64,000 nt of DNA from Pseudanabaena sp. FACHB-2040 (GTDB taxonomy: Bacteria > Cyanobacteriota > Cyanobacteriia > Phormidesmidales > Phormidesmidaceae): NCBI RefSeq assembly GCF_014696715.1, contig NZ_JACJQO010000005.1, positions 744,001-808,000 on the forward strand, written 5' to 3'. The position numbers and the translations under genes are program-made. Positions 27,561-36,990 of this stretch are shown piece after piece. Under the pieces are notes generated by a model that saw only the letters and a program-made list of their open reading frames with translations, made no database searches and was not told the origin of the DNA. Numbering within the stretch: the stretch's first letter is position 1; every line of letters begins with the position of its first letter.

Positions 27561-28175
27561 TGGCTGGCTCTCCTAGGTCAGCCTGAACCTGGTCAAAGGA
27601 GACGACCTCCCTCTCTTGCTTCGTTCCATCCGAAAAAAGCTGGGGATGCTGGGGCGTCAACTTTTTGGCCTGACACTCGAAGTTCTGCCGATACGTTACC
27701 TTTTGACTGTTTACTTTGTAACTGCTGCTCACACCGCTCATGCTTCATACAGGTAATGCAGCCAGTCTCATAGCCTGCGTTAAAGTCGTTAGCCGTTTTT
27801 CTCAAAAGCAGCACTTAAGCTTTGCCTTTTCTCTCGCGTCAGTACTAGCTACTAGCGCAGCTAAGCTTCTCTGCGTAACTTGACCCCTTCTAGATCTCTG
27901 CTCCTCGCTACATCGGAGCTTCTAAGTTTCTGCCGTAGACTCACCTTTAGCCTTACTTAGGCTGCAGCTTTCATTTCTATTTCTTAGCAGCCTGCCCATT
28001 TCGTGTAGAATTTTGCCAGAAACCGAGACAGGCTGACAGAAACTACCCCTTAGGAGCATTTCATCTCACCTAAGACCTCGTATCTTGGTTCAGGGTAGGG
28101 GCCTGGCTGCCTGAGGACAGAGTTTGAATGCTACTGTTAGGTCAGGCACTGTCAGTTGTAACTCAACCAGAAACC
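27561..28175. other. Gene-free region between nblA and usp
   Basis: About 615 bases. I see no plausible gene, only open frames that lack recognisable protein sequence, and no clear terminator. It contains the promoter for the downstream stress protein. Confidence 0.4.
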
Positions 28176-29054
28176 ATGTTTCAAAGGGCGTTGATCTGCA
28201 CCGATTTTTCGGACGGAGTGTACCGGCTGGCTCAATTCGTGCCGAGCTTAGCTGCGGGAGGCTTTCGCCAACTCGTCTTTTTTCACAATTTGTCTGTCGA
28301 AAGAGGACGTGAAATTCCTAGGAGTAACCCCGAGCAGGTTGAAACTACGCGAAAGCAGCTGACAGACTTACTGCGAGACGTGCCTGCAGAGGTAAACGTT
28401 AAGGTTGAGGTGCAGGTCGGACGCGCCAGCGACAACATTCTCCGACTAGCCAAAACAACCAAGTCTGATGTCATCATTCTGGGAACGCCAACGCGCACTC
28501 TGCTAGAGGAAAAGCTTTTTGGCAGCACCACTATGCAGATGGCCGAGCGAACTGAGGTTCCCTTGCTAATTTTGCGGCCTCAGCTTATTTCTACCTACAC
28601 CACTGAAGAGCTAGATCTTCGCTGTCGCCACCTCTTTCGCTATCTGCTGATTCCCTACGAGGGCAGCGCGGGGGGTGACTATCTGCTTCAGCAGATTAAG
28701 CAACAGGTGCAGTCTAACCCCCATTCGGTATTGGAACGGATACGCTTGCTCTGGGTGGTCGACGACAGCGTGCGCCGGGAGTTGCGTGGCGACCAGCCCA
28801 AGCAAGCTGCCCAGGCCAAACTTGAGCAGGTTCAGAAGGATTTAGCAGCTCTAGATTTGGTGGTCAATACCTCAGTTGTGGAGGGAGATCCTCTGCAGGA
28901 GATTTTGGCGGCGGCTGAGACCCACGATATTGGCGCGATCGCAACCTGTTCGCGCAATCTGGGCGGCGTGATGAAATGGACTGTGCCCAGCGTAACGCGG
29001 GAACTGGTGCGAAATTCCTGGCATCCACTGCTGTTTTATCCCTCAGCGCGGTAG
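28176..29054 (+). CDS. Universal stress protein with two UspA-like domains
   Basis: A 292-residue double UspA domain protein. The first domain begins RALICTDFSDGVYRLAQ and ends with the nucleotide loop ILGTPTRTLLEEKLFGST-TMQM (G-x2-G-x9-GS/T type). The second starts HLFRYLLIPYEGSAGGD and ends IATCSRNLGGVMKWTV, with a weaker loop. Start at 28176 places the first beta-strand at the N-terminus; an upstream Met at 28128 would add 16 residues. UspA-type proteins bind ATP or act in stress survival; no precise role is known here. Confidence 0.85.
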   Translation: MFQRALICTDFSDGVYRLAQFVPSLAAGGFRQLVFFHNLSVERGREIPRSNPEQVETTRKQLTDLLRDVPAEVNVKVEVQVGRASDNILRLAKTTKSDVIILGTPTRTLLEEKLFGSTTMQMAERTEVPLLILRPQLISTYTTEELDLRCRHLFRYLLIPYEGSAGGDYLLQQIKQQVQSNPHSVLERIRLLWVVDDSVRRELRGDQPKQAAQAKLEQVQKDLAALDLVVNTSVVEGDPLQEILAAAETHDIGAIATCSRNLGGVMKWTVPSVTRELVRNSWHPLLFYPSAR

Positions 29055-29104
29055 GAATACGGCTGTTGAGACCGTTTCTTAGCTTTGCTAGCCCCAGCTC
29101 AGCC

Positions 29105-29359
29105 CTACTCAGACAAATCCGAGCCCGTGTCTACATAAATAGACTCTAGCTGCCGCAGTACCTTAGGCTTGAGCTTTTCATTGAGCTCGTTGCGGAGGAG
29201 GTCTTTGCTGATATTAGCGCCGCCCAAAGACGGTTGCGATCGCGCTGTCAAAATCCAATCCTTCAACAGCGTTTTTTGAGGAGTGGCCACTCTACAAGTC
29301 AGCACGTGGGCACACCGTTGAGGCCCTTCTAAGGCAAACAGCAGCAGCTTGTAGTAGCA
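29105..29359 (-). pseudogene. Displaced C-terminal part of the adjacent Ser/Thr kinase
   Basis: From 29359 to the TAG at 29105 a frame encodes 84 residues starting CYYKLLLFALEGPQRCAHVL and continuing TCRVATPQKTLLKDWI. This continues the C-terminal domain of the kinase gene but in the next frame. Removing one base near 29361 (GAAATGC to GAATGC) would fuse them as GQE-CYYKLL. Translation could alternatively start at a GTG near 29305. Confidence 0.7.
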
Positions 29360-30623
29360 TTTCCTGACCAGCAGGCGTTTTTAAGTCCAGGTAGCAGGGC
29401 AGCCAGCGGGGACCGTGGCTGCTGCTGTAGAGTACGGTTAGCCACAGCACCATTGGGTGAGGTGACAGCGTACAGATGAAGGTGTTGTAGCGGGTACTGA
29501 TTAGCCTGCGCTCGATTTCAAGCTGAGGCATCATAGCCCACAGGGTTGGCAGAGATCCCTTGCTCATGGGCAGAGCACAGGGGAAGACAATTTCTGCTGT
29601 GGGCTTGCCTTTGGGCCAAACTGACAACCGGCAAACCTGATCCTCCTGCAGCTCCGTTTTGGGTTCAACGCTGGTGGTAACTGGCAGGCGCGACAGCGTG
29701 GCGCTAATGCGTTGGCCAATGCGAAAGCCTGCGACGAATCGATCTTCTAGGGGCTCTAGCGATCGCAAAATCTCTTCCACGGTCTGAGGTCGGTTATCGG
29801 GCTGCTTCTCCAGGCAGCTCATTACCAGATCCTCCAGCAGTTTGGGGACCTTTAACGACGGGTCTAATTCACTAATAGGCTTAGGTAGTTGAGATTGATG
29901 AACTCTATACCAGCCGCCAAAGGTATTGTTGCTGGCCCGCAGAGGCAGCTTACCGGTAAGCATTTGAAACATCAGAATGCCCAGGCTGTAGATATCGCTG
30001 CGGCTATCCAGTTCTAGGCCCTCCATCTGCTCCGGCGAAGCATAGGCCAACGTACCCATAAAACAGTTGGTCTGATCCCCACCACTCTGCATGAGTTTGG
30101 CGATGCCAAAGTCCAGCACTTTAGCCAGCTCTCCCAAAGAAGGGTCTTGAACAATCAAGATATTGCTGGGCTTAATATCGCGGTGAATAATCGAGACCGG
30201 ATCGGCCTTGCCCTTTAAGATGATGCCCTCATGGGCCGACATCAACCCCAGACAGATCTGTCGGGTCAGACCCAAAAACCGGGGAATAGGCAGCGGCTGA
30301 GAATTGATTAGCTGGCTCAAGCCTTGCCCTCGCAAATACTCCATCACATAGAAAGGGACATTCTCATCATTCACACCGTAATCAGTTACGCGCACCACGT
30401 GAATACTTTTCTGACCCAGCTGGGCACAGGTCATAGCCTCCTGCAGAAAACGATCTCGCATCTTCTCCGTCAGCAGCGTCTGGGAAAGAAACTTAATGGC
30501 GACTTTGACATTTCCCAACAGCGCGTCTTCTGCCAGATATACCTTTCCCATCGATCCCTGACCCAAGGGTTCGATCAGTTCGTATCTATTGCCAAGCTTG
30601 TGATGAAAGTTAGGATCTGGCAT
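29292..30623 (-). CDS. Ser/Thr protein kinase with C-terminal domain, apparently frameshifted
   Basis: A 443-residue Hanks-type kinase with a full catalytic domain (about 12-285): P-loop GQGSMGKVYLAE, VAIKFL, HRDIKPSNIL, DFGIAKLM, ASPEQM and DIYSLGILMFQML. A C-terminal domain of unknown role follows (about 310-425). The last 20 residues (LLQAAAVCLRRASTVCPRADL) look unrelated to such domains, whereas the +1 frame continues sensibly to 29105, so the reading frame is probably broken near 29360. No membrane helix is visible; the kinase core is intact. Confidence 0.85.
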   Translation of the reverse strand: MPDPNFHHKLGNRYELIEPLGQGSMGKVYLAEDALLGNVKVAIKFLSQTLLTEKMRDRFLQEAMTCAQLGQKSIHVVRVTDYGVNDENVPFYVMEYLRGQGLSQLINSQPLPIPRFLGLTRQICLGLMSAHEGIILKGKADPVSIIHRDIKPSNILIVQDPSLGELAKVLDFGIAKLMQSGGDQTNCFMGTLAYASPEQMEGLELDSRSDIYSLGILMFQMLTGKLPLRASNNTFGGWYRVHQSQLPKPISELDPSLKVPKLLEDLVMSCLEKQPDNRPQTVEEILRSLEPLEDRFVAGFRIGQRISATLSRLPVTTSVEPKTELQEDQVCRLSVWPKGKPTAEIVFPCALPMSKGSLPTLWAMMPQLEIERRLISTRYNTFICTLSPHPMVLWLTVLYSSSHGPRWLPCYLDLKTPAGQEMLLQAAAVCLRRASTVCPRADL

Positions 30624-30966
30624 GGGGGGTTCTTAGCAGGTCAGGCAAGGAAACTACAGGTCGTTGACGTAGACGCTATCTCTCTGCAATTGAAACACAG
30701 GCCTAAGACAGATGCCCTAGGTCGCCATTTGAATACGGCATGAAGCGGAGGTTGAAGCCGATCCAAATGACGCCTGAGCAAGCTAGTCGCTTCTCAAACA
30801 AAGTGCACCACGTTTGGGGGGTTCTTGCACCCTAGGTTGTAGAACAGCTTTAAAGACAGCCTAGCACCGTCCTACAAGGCTGCTCAGAGAGAATTCCCCA
30901 TTTGTAGAATTCCCACTGGGAAGAAAACCCTCTCACCTGCTAGCCCAGTCACCTAGAAGTGAGCGT
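30624..30966. other. Intergenic region, nothing recognised
   Basis: About 343 bases between two minus-strand genes. No gene or clear terminator is visible; it holds the upstream region of the kinase gene. Confidence 0.4.
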
Positions 30967-31437
30967 TTAAAGAGAAATGGCTTGCCGCTGCAGCGTCGCC
31001 TCCATAGCACTGGTCAGGTAATGCCCGGTCATAATTCCACTAGAAAGATGATAGCGTTCCTCGTCCAGCCGGTAGAGGGTTTCAAACCCAGTCCGCCGCT
31101 GCCGATCGCCCAGAGCCCAGTAGCGCTGAATAATTGAGTCGGGGGCTACCCATCCTTCTCCCTCAACTCGGCCCAACAAACTGTGCTGCAGTACAAATGT
31201 ATATTGCCGATCTCCGCTGGTCAAGCGACCCCGGTACTGTAAGGCAATCTCTTCCAGTGTGCTATCTGGAAAAATCAGCTTCATGACCATGGTGAACCAG
31301 TCATCACGACTCCAAGCAACCAGAATTTTCCCTTTGACCGGAATCGGTAAGGTGTCGCGCTCTAACCAACTTCCATGCAGCGTCCAACGCCCTGGTTCAA
31401 CTAAAAAACTATGAACCACGAGGTGCTCCCTGAGCAA
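30967..31437 (-). CDS. Conserved hypothetical protein
   Basis: A 156-residue soluble protein rich in aromatic residues and alternating beta-like strands (GRWTLHGSWLERDTLPI, QYTFVLQHSLLGRVEGEGW, YHLSSGIMTGHYLTSAMEA). The pattern suggests a beta-barrel or lipocalin-like fold, but this is inference. No family function is recognised. It lies 136 bases downstream of anmK on the same strand. Confidence 0.65.
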   Translation of the reverse strand: MLREHLVVHSFLVEPGRWTLHGSWLERDTLPIPVKGKILVAWSRDDWFTMVMKLIFPDSTLEEIALQYRGRLTSGDRQYTFVLQHSLLGRVEGEGWVAPDSIIQRYWALGDRQRRTGFETLYRLDEERYHLSSGIMTGHYLTSAMEATLQRQAISL

Positions 31438-31573
31438 TCAATCGCGATAAGACCAGTATTCCCATAGATGGAGCTGTATGACTCTTTTAAGAATACGCGC
31501 TCTTGCTGGCAATTGGCTGGATCTACAGTCTCAGGCAGAAAGCTTGGCAGCTTCAGTCCACCAATCTCTAGAG

Positions 31574-32746
31574 CTAATAAAGGCTGTTGAGGGAAGGTTG
31601 AGGCACATTTCCCAAGTGGATATCTCCCAAAAGCTGAGATCGTCTGGCTCCTGTCACTGCTGGCAGATTGCCGGAGACACCCTGCCAGCGCCAAAATCCC
31701 AGCACGGCTAAGGCAATTGCTTCTTTAAAGTCCGCAGGCACCCCAGCAGCATCTGTAGTGATAACGGGAATAGGGTCTAGATGGGCCTCCAGACGCCGCC
31801 GTAGCAGTAGGTTGCGGCTGCCACCGCCACATAGCAGCACCTCATCCGGCAAAGCGGGCAAAAAGCGCCGGTAGTTGTCTGCAATAGAAGCTGCCGTGAA
31901 CTCTGTCAAAGTAGCTAAAAAGTCAGCATCCGATAGGCCGTGGTCTTGGGCATCGTGGCGGCAGTCTTCTAGGTAGGCCCAGCCAAAGAGCTCTCGTCCA
32001 GTCGATTTAGGGGGCAAAATCTGAAAGAACGGGTGGGCTAGCCACTGCCGCACCAAGAGTTCGCAGGGAGTTCCCTGGGCAGCCCAGGCTCCGTCTTGGT
32101 CATAGGTAAGCTGCCCGCCTGAGAGAATCTGAACGGCAATATCAAGGAGGCTGTTGCCCGGCCCGGTATCCCACCCCAGTACAGGGGGCAGGCTGACTTC
32201 ATCGGCGCTGCCCCCTGGCAGGTAGGCAACATTGCCAATGCCGCCGATATTCTGCACGCAGCGGCTACGGTCGGGGTGGCTCAGCAGGCAGGCGTCAACC
32301 GGGGGCACCAAGGGCGCACCGTGACCCCCCACAGCCAAATCGGCCTGACGAAAATTGCTCACGGTCGGAAGTTGGCTCAGTGCGGCAATTACCTCTCCCC
32401 GGCCCAGCTGCAGGCTATAGCCCAGCTGACTATCTTGGGGCGGGCGGTGGAAAACGGTCTGGCCGTGGGAGGCAATTAGATCGGCAAATCCATACTGAGA
32501 CTGAAGTTGCTGGGCGGCATTGGCGAAGGCGTGTGCGATCGCATCATCCAATTCGGCCAGTTCGGCGATTGAGAGCGGTTGCCCTGAGGCAACAGAGAGG
32601 ATATGCGATCGCACATCGGGCGAGTAAGGCAGCATCAGCCCCCCCAAAAACTCCCAGGACAGCCGATAGCCCTGGCCAGAAATCTCGACTAGCGCCGCAT
32701 CGATACCGTCGGCAGACGTACCGCTGATTAGTCCAATAACTCGCAT
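31574..32746 (-). CDS. anmK: Anhydro-N-acetylmuramic acid kinase (AnmK)
   Basis: AnmK recycles peptidoglycan by cleaving and phosphorylating anhydro-MurNAc to MurNAc-6-phosphate. Motifs of the ASKHA fold are seen: [20 protein letters not shown] (phosphate loop), [38 protein letters not shown] with catalytic Asp and LLCGGGSRN. The 390-residue length is normal. The ktrA-like gene ends 21 bases upstream, so they may be co-transcribed. Confidence 0.95.
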   Translation of the reverse strand: MRVIGLISGTSADGIDAALVEISGQGYRLSWEFLGGLMLPYSPDVRSHILSVASGQPLSIAELAELDDAIAHAFANAAQQLQSQYGFADLIASHGQTVFHRPPQDSQLGYSLQLGRGEVIAALSQLPTVSNFRQADLAVGGHGAPLVPPVDACLLSHPDRSRCVQNIGGIGNVAYLPGGSADEVSLPPVLGWDTGPGNSLLDIAVQILSGGQLTYDQDGAWAAQGTPCELLVRQWLAHPFFQILPPKSTGRELFGWAYLEDCRHDAQDHGLSDADFLATLTEFTAASIADNYRRFLPALPDEVLLCGGGSRNLLLRRRLEAHLDPIPVITTDAAGVPADFKEAIALAVLGFWRWQGVSGNLPAVTGARRSQLLGDIHLGNVPQPSLNSLY

Positions 32747-32767
32747 CAGGTCTCCTTAGCCAAGCAA

Positions 32768-33472
32768 CTATACCGGCAGACGATCGATTCCCTTATTGCT
32801 GCCAATCACAACCATCACCGATCCGGCCCGCAACCGCGCTACGGGGCTGGGGTTAATCTCAAACTTGCCAGGGTTGCTTTCCTGACTCACAGCCAGCAGC
32901 GTTAGACCATATTTATTGCGCAGGTCTAATTCCACAATGGTCTTTTGGTGAAACGCCTGAGGCACGATCACTTCCACAATGCTATTTTCTGGGTCGATTT
33001 CAAAGCGCTCTAGAATATTAGGCCGAGTCAGGGAACGAGCGAGCTCACAGCCCATCTCATGTTCTGGGAAGACAACGTGGTCAGCCCCTACCCGCCTCAA
33101 CAGCTTGACGTGAATCTCTGAGGAAGCCTTAGCGACCACATGAGGAACGCCAGCCTCCTTAGCGTTGAGCGTCGTAATAACGCTCTCTTCAACATAGTTG
33201 CCAATAGCCACAATCACTGTGTCAAAATCTGGAATTCCCGCTTCTTTTAGGGCGCTGGGCTGAGTCGAATCAAGCTGCACCGCGTGGGCCGCGATCTGGT
33301 CAGTCAACGCCTGCGCAACCCGTCGCTCATCAGAGTCAATGCCCAGCACTTCGTACCCCATACCGTGTAGCGTGCCGCATACTGCCCGACCAAAACGTCC
33401 TAGGCCGATAACAGCAAATTGTCGGCTGGGGCTGCGGAGAGTTTGAAAAAAAGACAGAGAGGCCAGATTCAC
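32768..33472 (-). CDS. K+ uptake regulatory protein, TrkA-N/KtrA type
   Basis: A 234-residue protein with a Rossmann RCK_N domain (FAVIGLGRFGRAVCGTL with GxGxxG, then IDSDERRV) and an RCK_C/TrkA_C domain (about 145-228). KtrA-type octameric rings bind NAD(H)/ATP and gate the KtrB potassium channel. No ktrB gene lies in the window. It precedes anmK on the same strand by 21 bases. Confidence 0.85.
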   Translation of the reverse strand: MNLASLSFFQTLRSPSRQFAVIGLGRFGRAVCGTLHGMGYEVLGIDSDERRVAQALTDQIAAHAVQLDSTQPSALKEAGIPDFDTVIVAIGNYVEESVITTLNAKEAGVPHVVAKASSEIHVKLLRRVGADHVVFPEHEMGCELARSLTRPNILERFEIDPENSIVEVIVPQAFHQKTIVELDLRNKYGLTLLAVSQESNPGKFEINPSPVARLRAGSVMVVIGSNKGIDRLPV

Positions 33473-33605
33473 GTCTACACGTTCCTTAAAGGACAGTATT
33501 TAACCATTATCAATGAAGTAGGTCCAGCGATTTTCCTAGCCTCAACCGTGCGTCAACAAAGTCTGCCAGGAATGCTAGTCTAGCTAAATGGTCTTGGGTT
33601 TAGAG

Positions 33606-34775
33606 ATGGACGTGAATATTCAACTTGGTCGCGGCAAGACAGTCCGCAGAGCCTACGGCATTGATGAAATTGCGCTAGTTCCAGGTCCACGCACCCTAGA
33701 TCCTCAACTTGCGGATACCCGCTGGCAAATTGGTGGCATTGAGCGAGAAATTCCTATCATCGCCAGCGCCATGGATGGGGTCGTGGACGTGCAGATGGCG
33801 GTGCGGCTGACCGAATTAGGAGCCTTAGGGGTATTAAACCTGGAGGGAGTTCAGACTCGGTACGAAGACCCCAACCCCATCCTCGACAAAATTGCTTCTG
33901 TCGGCAAAGAAGAGTTTGTCTCCCTTATGCAGGGCCTCTATGCAGAGCCGATTAAGCCTGAGCTGATCCAAAAGCGAATCCAAGAAATCAAGGCTCAGGG
34001 GGGCATTGCCGCCGTTAGTGCCACCCCAGCAGGAGCCGCTCGGTTTGGTCAAGTAGTAGCCGAGGCTGGAGCTGATCTTTTCTTTGTCCAGGCGACAGTT
34101 GTTTCAACGGCTCACCTCTCCCCCGAATCAATCACCCCTCTAGACTTACCCCAGTTCTGCTCTGAAATGCCCATTCCTGTCATTCTGGGCAACTGTGTTA
34201 CCTACGAAGTAACCCTAAATCTGATGAAAGCGGGTGCTGCTGGCGTTTTAGTTGGCATTGGCCCTGGGGCTGCCTGCACCTCTCGGGGAGTTCTGGGTAT
34301 TGGCATCCCTCAGGCAACCGCAGTCGCAGACTGTGCCGCTGCCCGCGACGACTTTTACCGCGAGACCGGCCGCTACGTACCGGTTATTGCCGATGGTGGT
34401 TTGGTGACTGGCGGCGATATCTGTAAATGTATTGCCTGTGGGGCTGATGGTGTCATGATTGGTTCGCCCTTTGCCCGTGCTGCTGAAGCGCCAGGTCGTG
34501 GCTACCACTGGGGCATGGCCACGCCTAGCCCTGTCTTGCCCCGAGGAACTCGAATCAAAGTGGGCACCACCGGCACCCTAGAGCAAATCCTGCGAGGACC
34601 GGCCCAACTCGACGACGGCACCCACAATTTCTTGGGCGCACTGCAGACCAGCATGGGTACCCTAGGAGCCAAAGACCTAAAGGAAATGCAGCAGGTTGAG
34701 GTGGTCATTGCTCCCTCTCTACTCACTGAGGGTAAGGTCTATCAAAAAGCTCAACAGCTGGGCATGGGTAAGTAG
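33606..34775 (+). CDS. guaB3: GuaB3-family IMP dehydrogenase-related protein
   Basis: An IMPDH/GMP-reductase family barrel enzyme without the CBS pair found in GuaB. Visible features are GKTVRRAYGIDEIALVPG at the N-terminus, ASAMDGVVD, VGIGPGAACTSRGVLG (catalytic Cys loop) and VIADGGLVTGGD. Cyanobacterial GuaB3 has been reported to work as an IMP dehydrogenase in guanine nucleotide synthesis. I place the start at Met33606; an upstream ATG at 33588 adds only six residues. Yfr1 and trxA follow, as in Synechocystis. Confidence 0.9.
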   Translation: MDVNIQLGRGKTVRRAYGIDEIALVPGPRTLDPQLADTRWQIGGIEREIPIIASAMDGVVDVQMAVRLTELGALGVLNLEGVQTRYEDPNPILDKIASVGKEEFVSLMQGLYAEPIKPELIQKRIQEIKAQGGIAAVSATPAGAARFGQVVAEAGADLFFVQATVVSTAHLSPESITPLDLPQFCSEMPIPVILGNCVTYEVTLNLMKAGAAGVLVGIGPGAACTSRGVLGIGIPQATAVADCAAARDDFYRETGRYVPVIADGGLVTGGDICKCIACGADGVMIGSPFARAAEAPGRGYHWGMATPSPVLPRGTRIKVGTTGTLEQILRGPAQLDDGTHNFLGALQTSMGTLGAKDLKEMQQVEVVIAPSLLTEGKVYQKAQQLGMGK

Positions 34776-34928
34776 ATTAAATTAGTTACCCACCGCAGCA
34801 GAGCTCGCTCAGCTATTTCTGAGAACTTTGGTAGTTGTTAAGACAATTTCTTGACGACCGCACATTAATTTGCTTATAAGACCGTCTTCAATGGCAGATT
34901 CTGAAGTGCCCACTGTAGAATAGAGAAA
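34776..34928. other. guaB3-yfr1 spacer
   Basis: Contains the guaB3 3' end and a TAGAAT (34916-34921) that is suitably placed as the -10 of Yfr1. Confidence 0.5.
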
Positions 34929-35002
34929 AGCGGAGACGAAAGTTTCCGTTCACTCCTCACACCACACTCCGCCCAAATCATTGATTTGGGCGGTTCCTTT
35001 TT
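34929..35002 (+). ncRNA. yfr1: Small RNA Yfr1
   Basis: All signatures of Yfr1 are present: a 5' hairpin (cggagac, loop gaaa, gtttccg; 34931-34948), the single-stranded conserved ACTCCTCACAC (34952-34962), and a 3' terminator hairpin with ccgcccaaatca/tgatttgggcgg arms (34969-34993) followed by a T-rich tail. A TAGAAT -10 box lies at 34916-34921. Its place between a guaB-type gene and trxA matches Synechocystis. Yfr1 is an abundant cyanobacterial RNA with antisense targets among porin mRNAs and stress roles. Ends are estimated. Confidence 0.95.
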
Positions 35003-35286
35003 GGGCAGTTTTTCTTGGGGTCAGGTGAGCGCGACGGAGCTTGGGCTGGCCATGAGCAATTGATGGCTTTAGTTTGACTTTCGACTCCCAGCGATTCGAT
35101 TTTCCGGGTTGGAGCCTAAGCTTTTAGCCAAATTTTTAGCTGTAGGTTCTAACTATGGGAATATTCTGCAGCAGTTCCCAGTTATTGTGGGCAGTTCTGG
35201 TCTAATGTAGAAGTCAGCGGCCAAAAGTACGGAAATCTGGCTGTGTTAATATTTTTTGTACGTTATCGAGGCAAGGACGTCGAGGC
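35003..35286. promoter_or_regulatory. trxA upstream region
   Basis: A 284-base stretch between Yfr1 and trxA with no gene. It should contain the trxA promoter; no element was assigned. Confidence 0.4.
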
Positions 35287-35607
35287 ATGGCAGCCGCACA
35301 AGTCACAGATTCTACGTTTAAACAAGAGGTACTGGAAAGCGACGTTCCCGTCCTGGTGGATTTCTGGGCACCCTGGTGTGGTCCCTGCCGGATGGTCGCT
35401 CCAGTGGTAGACGAAATTTCTGAACAATACGAGGGTCAGGTTAAGGTCGTTAAGGTCAACACCGACGAAAACCCCAGTGTTGCTAGCCAGTATGGTATCC
35501 GCAGCATTCCTACCCTGATGATATTTAAAGGGGGGCAACGGGTTGATATGGTGGTGGGTGCTGTGCCCAAAACCACGCTAGCAAACACTTTAGAGAAATA
35601 TCTTTAG
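35287..35607 (+). CDS. trxA: Thioredoxin (TrxA)
   Basis: A 106-residue m-type thioredoxin that reduces disulfides of target enzymes in light/dark regulation. The redox motif WCGPC lies at [14 protein letters not shown], and the later cis-Pro loop reads SIPTLMIF. It is a typical single-domain protein. A good terminator hairpin follows at 35678-35710. Confidence 0.97.
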   Translation: MAAAQVTDSTFKQEVLESDVPVLVDFWAPWCGPCRMVAPVVDEISEQYEGQVKVVKVNTDENPSVASQYGIRSIPTLMIFKGGQRVDMVVGAVPKTTLANTLEKYL

Positions 35608-35677
35608 GGTCTTCAGGCTAAATTGCTTGAGTTAACCCTGACAATTTGCATCACCCGTTTAATTCTTTCTTTTACTT

Positions 35678-35710
35678 GTGCGTCTGACTAACTAGTCGGG
35701 CGCACTTTTG
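35678..35710 (+). terminator. trxA intrinsic terminator
   Basis: Stem gtgcgtctgact pairs with agtcgggcgcac (12 bp with two G-T wobbles), loop aact, followed by ttttgtt. It lies about 70 bases after the trxA stop. Confidence 0.8.
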
Positions 35711-35797
35711 TTAGCGATTTGCCAGCCGCCCAAATCTCCTAGATCCTGATAAAACTCGGTAGAATGGGGTGCTACCCATTTCAAACTTCTGTGATAA

Positions 35798-36862
35798 ATG
35801 GTTTCGCTTCCCTCCTCCATTCCCGCTGATATTCAGGCCGAATTCCAAAGCTTGTTTGAGCAGCTGCCCAGCATGGAACACGGCAAGTTGATTAGACAGG
35901 TGTTGGAAACCATCCTACGCATGATAGGACGGGAAGCAGATCGGCTGGACTGGAAAATCTTGAATTATGCGCTCCTAGATATGGAGCAAGGCTTTCAAAT
36001 TTTCTATCCCTACCGTCACGTTCGTAAGATCACCATTTTTGGCTCGGCCCGGCTCCCTGCTCACAGCCCTGAATATCAGTTGACCCGAGAATTCGCCCAG
36101 CGCATCAGCCAACAGGGTTTTATGGTCATGACGGGGGCAGGGGGTGGCATTATGCAGGCGGGTAACGAAGGGGCAGGCCCAGAGCATTCCTTTGGTCTTA
36201 ATATCCAGTTGCCCTTTGAGCAGGGAGCAAACCCGATTATGGCGGGCGATCCCAAACTCATTAACTTCAAATATTTTTTCACCCGTAAACTGTTTTTTCT
36301 GCGAGAGAGTGATGCCTTAGTGCTGTTTCCTGGCGGCTTTGGTACGCAGGATGAAGCTTTTGAGTCTATTACCCTGATTCAGACAGGCAAATCCAACCCC
36401 CTGCCGCTGGTGTTGGTAGACATCCCCGGCGGCGACTACTGGCACAGCTGGGATACCTATGTTCGCGATCACCTGGTGAAGCGAGGTCTAGTTAGCCCCG
36501 ATGACCCCTGTCTCTACACAATTACCGATAACGTAGAGGATGCCTGCGAGGCGATCAGCAGCTTTTACCGGGTGTTTCACTCGTGCCGCTTCTTTGGCGA
36601 TCGCCTAATTATTCGCCTTAAGGCTGACCTATCAGATGCCGTAATCGATCAGCTCAACAGTGAATTTAGCGGCATTTTAGCAAAAGGCAAAATCGAGAAA
36701 GGTCAGGCGCTGCCCGTAGAAAAGGGAGACGAAACCGAGACCTTGCCCCGGCTCATTCTCCACTTTAACCACCGAGACTTTGGACGGCTGCACCTGCTAA
36801 TCCGCCGGATCAATGAGCTAGGCATCCATCACCCCGAAACCGACCATCCTGAGCAAAAGTAG
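35798..36862 (+). CDS. LOG-family (lysine decarboxylase-like) protein
   Basis: A 354-residue protein with the Rossmann core motifs ITIFGSARL, VMTGAGGGIMQAGNEGA and the family signature LFPGGFGTQDEAFE. LOG family enzymes release cytokinin bases from their nucleotides or hydrolyse other ribose-5-phosphate bonds; the old lysine decarboxylase label has little support. About 90 N-terminal and 100 C-terminal residues flank the core, so this is a long variant. Confidence 0.85.
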   Translation: MVSLPSSIPADIQAEFQSLFEQLPSMEHGKLIRQVLETILRMIGREADRLDWKILNYALLDMEQGFQIFYPYRHVRKITIFGSARLPAHSPEYQLTREFAQRISQQGFMVMTGAGGGIMQAGNEGAGPEHSFGLNIQLPFEQGANPIMAGDPKLINFKYFFTRKLFFLRESDALVLFPGGFGTQDEAFESITLIQTGKSNPLPLVLVDIPGGDYWHSWDTYVRDHLVKRGLVSPDDPCLYTITDNVEDACEAISSFYRVFHSCRFFGDRLIIRLKADLSDAVIDQLNSEFSGILAKGKIEKGQALPVEKGDETETLPRLILHFNHRDFGRLHLLIRRINELGIHHPETDHPEQK

Positions 36863-36922
36863 ATAGCCTCCTGGAGGGAGGGCTAGGGCTGTTAGAGAGC
36901 TTTCTACAGCGCTGCATAAACA

Positions 36923-36950
36923 AACCCTCAGCGCAAAGGCTGAGGGTTTT
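36923..36950 (+). terminator. Terminator between LOG gene and pheS
   Basis: Perfect 10-bp stem aaccctcagc/gctgagggtt around gcaaag, followed by ttttc. It can serve the plus-strand LOG gene, and the A-rich left side allows some effect on the minus strand. Confidence 0.75.
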
Positions 36951-36990
36951 CAGGAGCTAGAGCAAACCTTTAGAGCAACTTAAGACAGCG

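Noticed and set aside
27593-27814. A 73-residue minus-strand frame in the gap after nblA
   Set aside because: No recognisable protein, no conserved motif and no good start context.
30324-30743. A 139-residue frame over the kinase start
   Set aside because: Antisense to the kinase N-terminal coding region.
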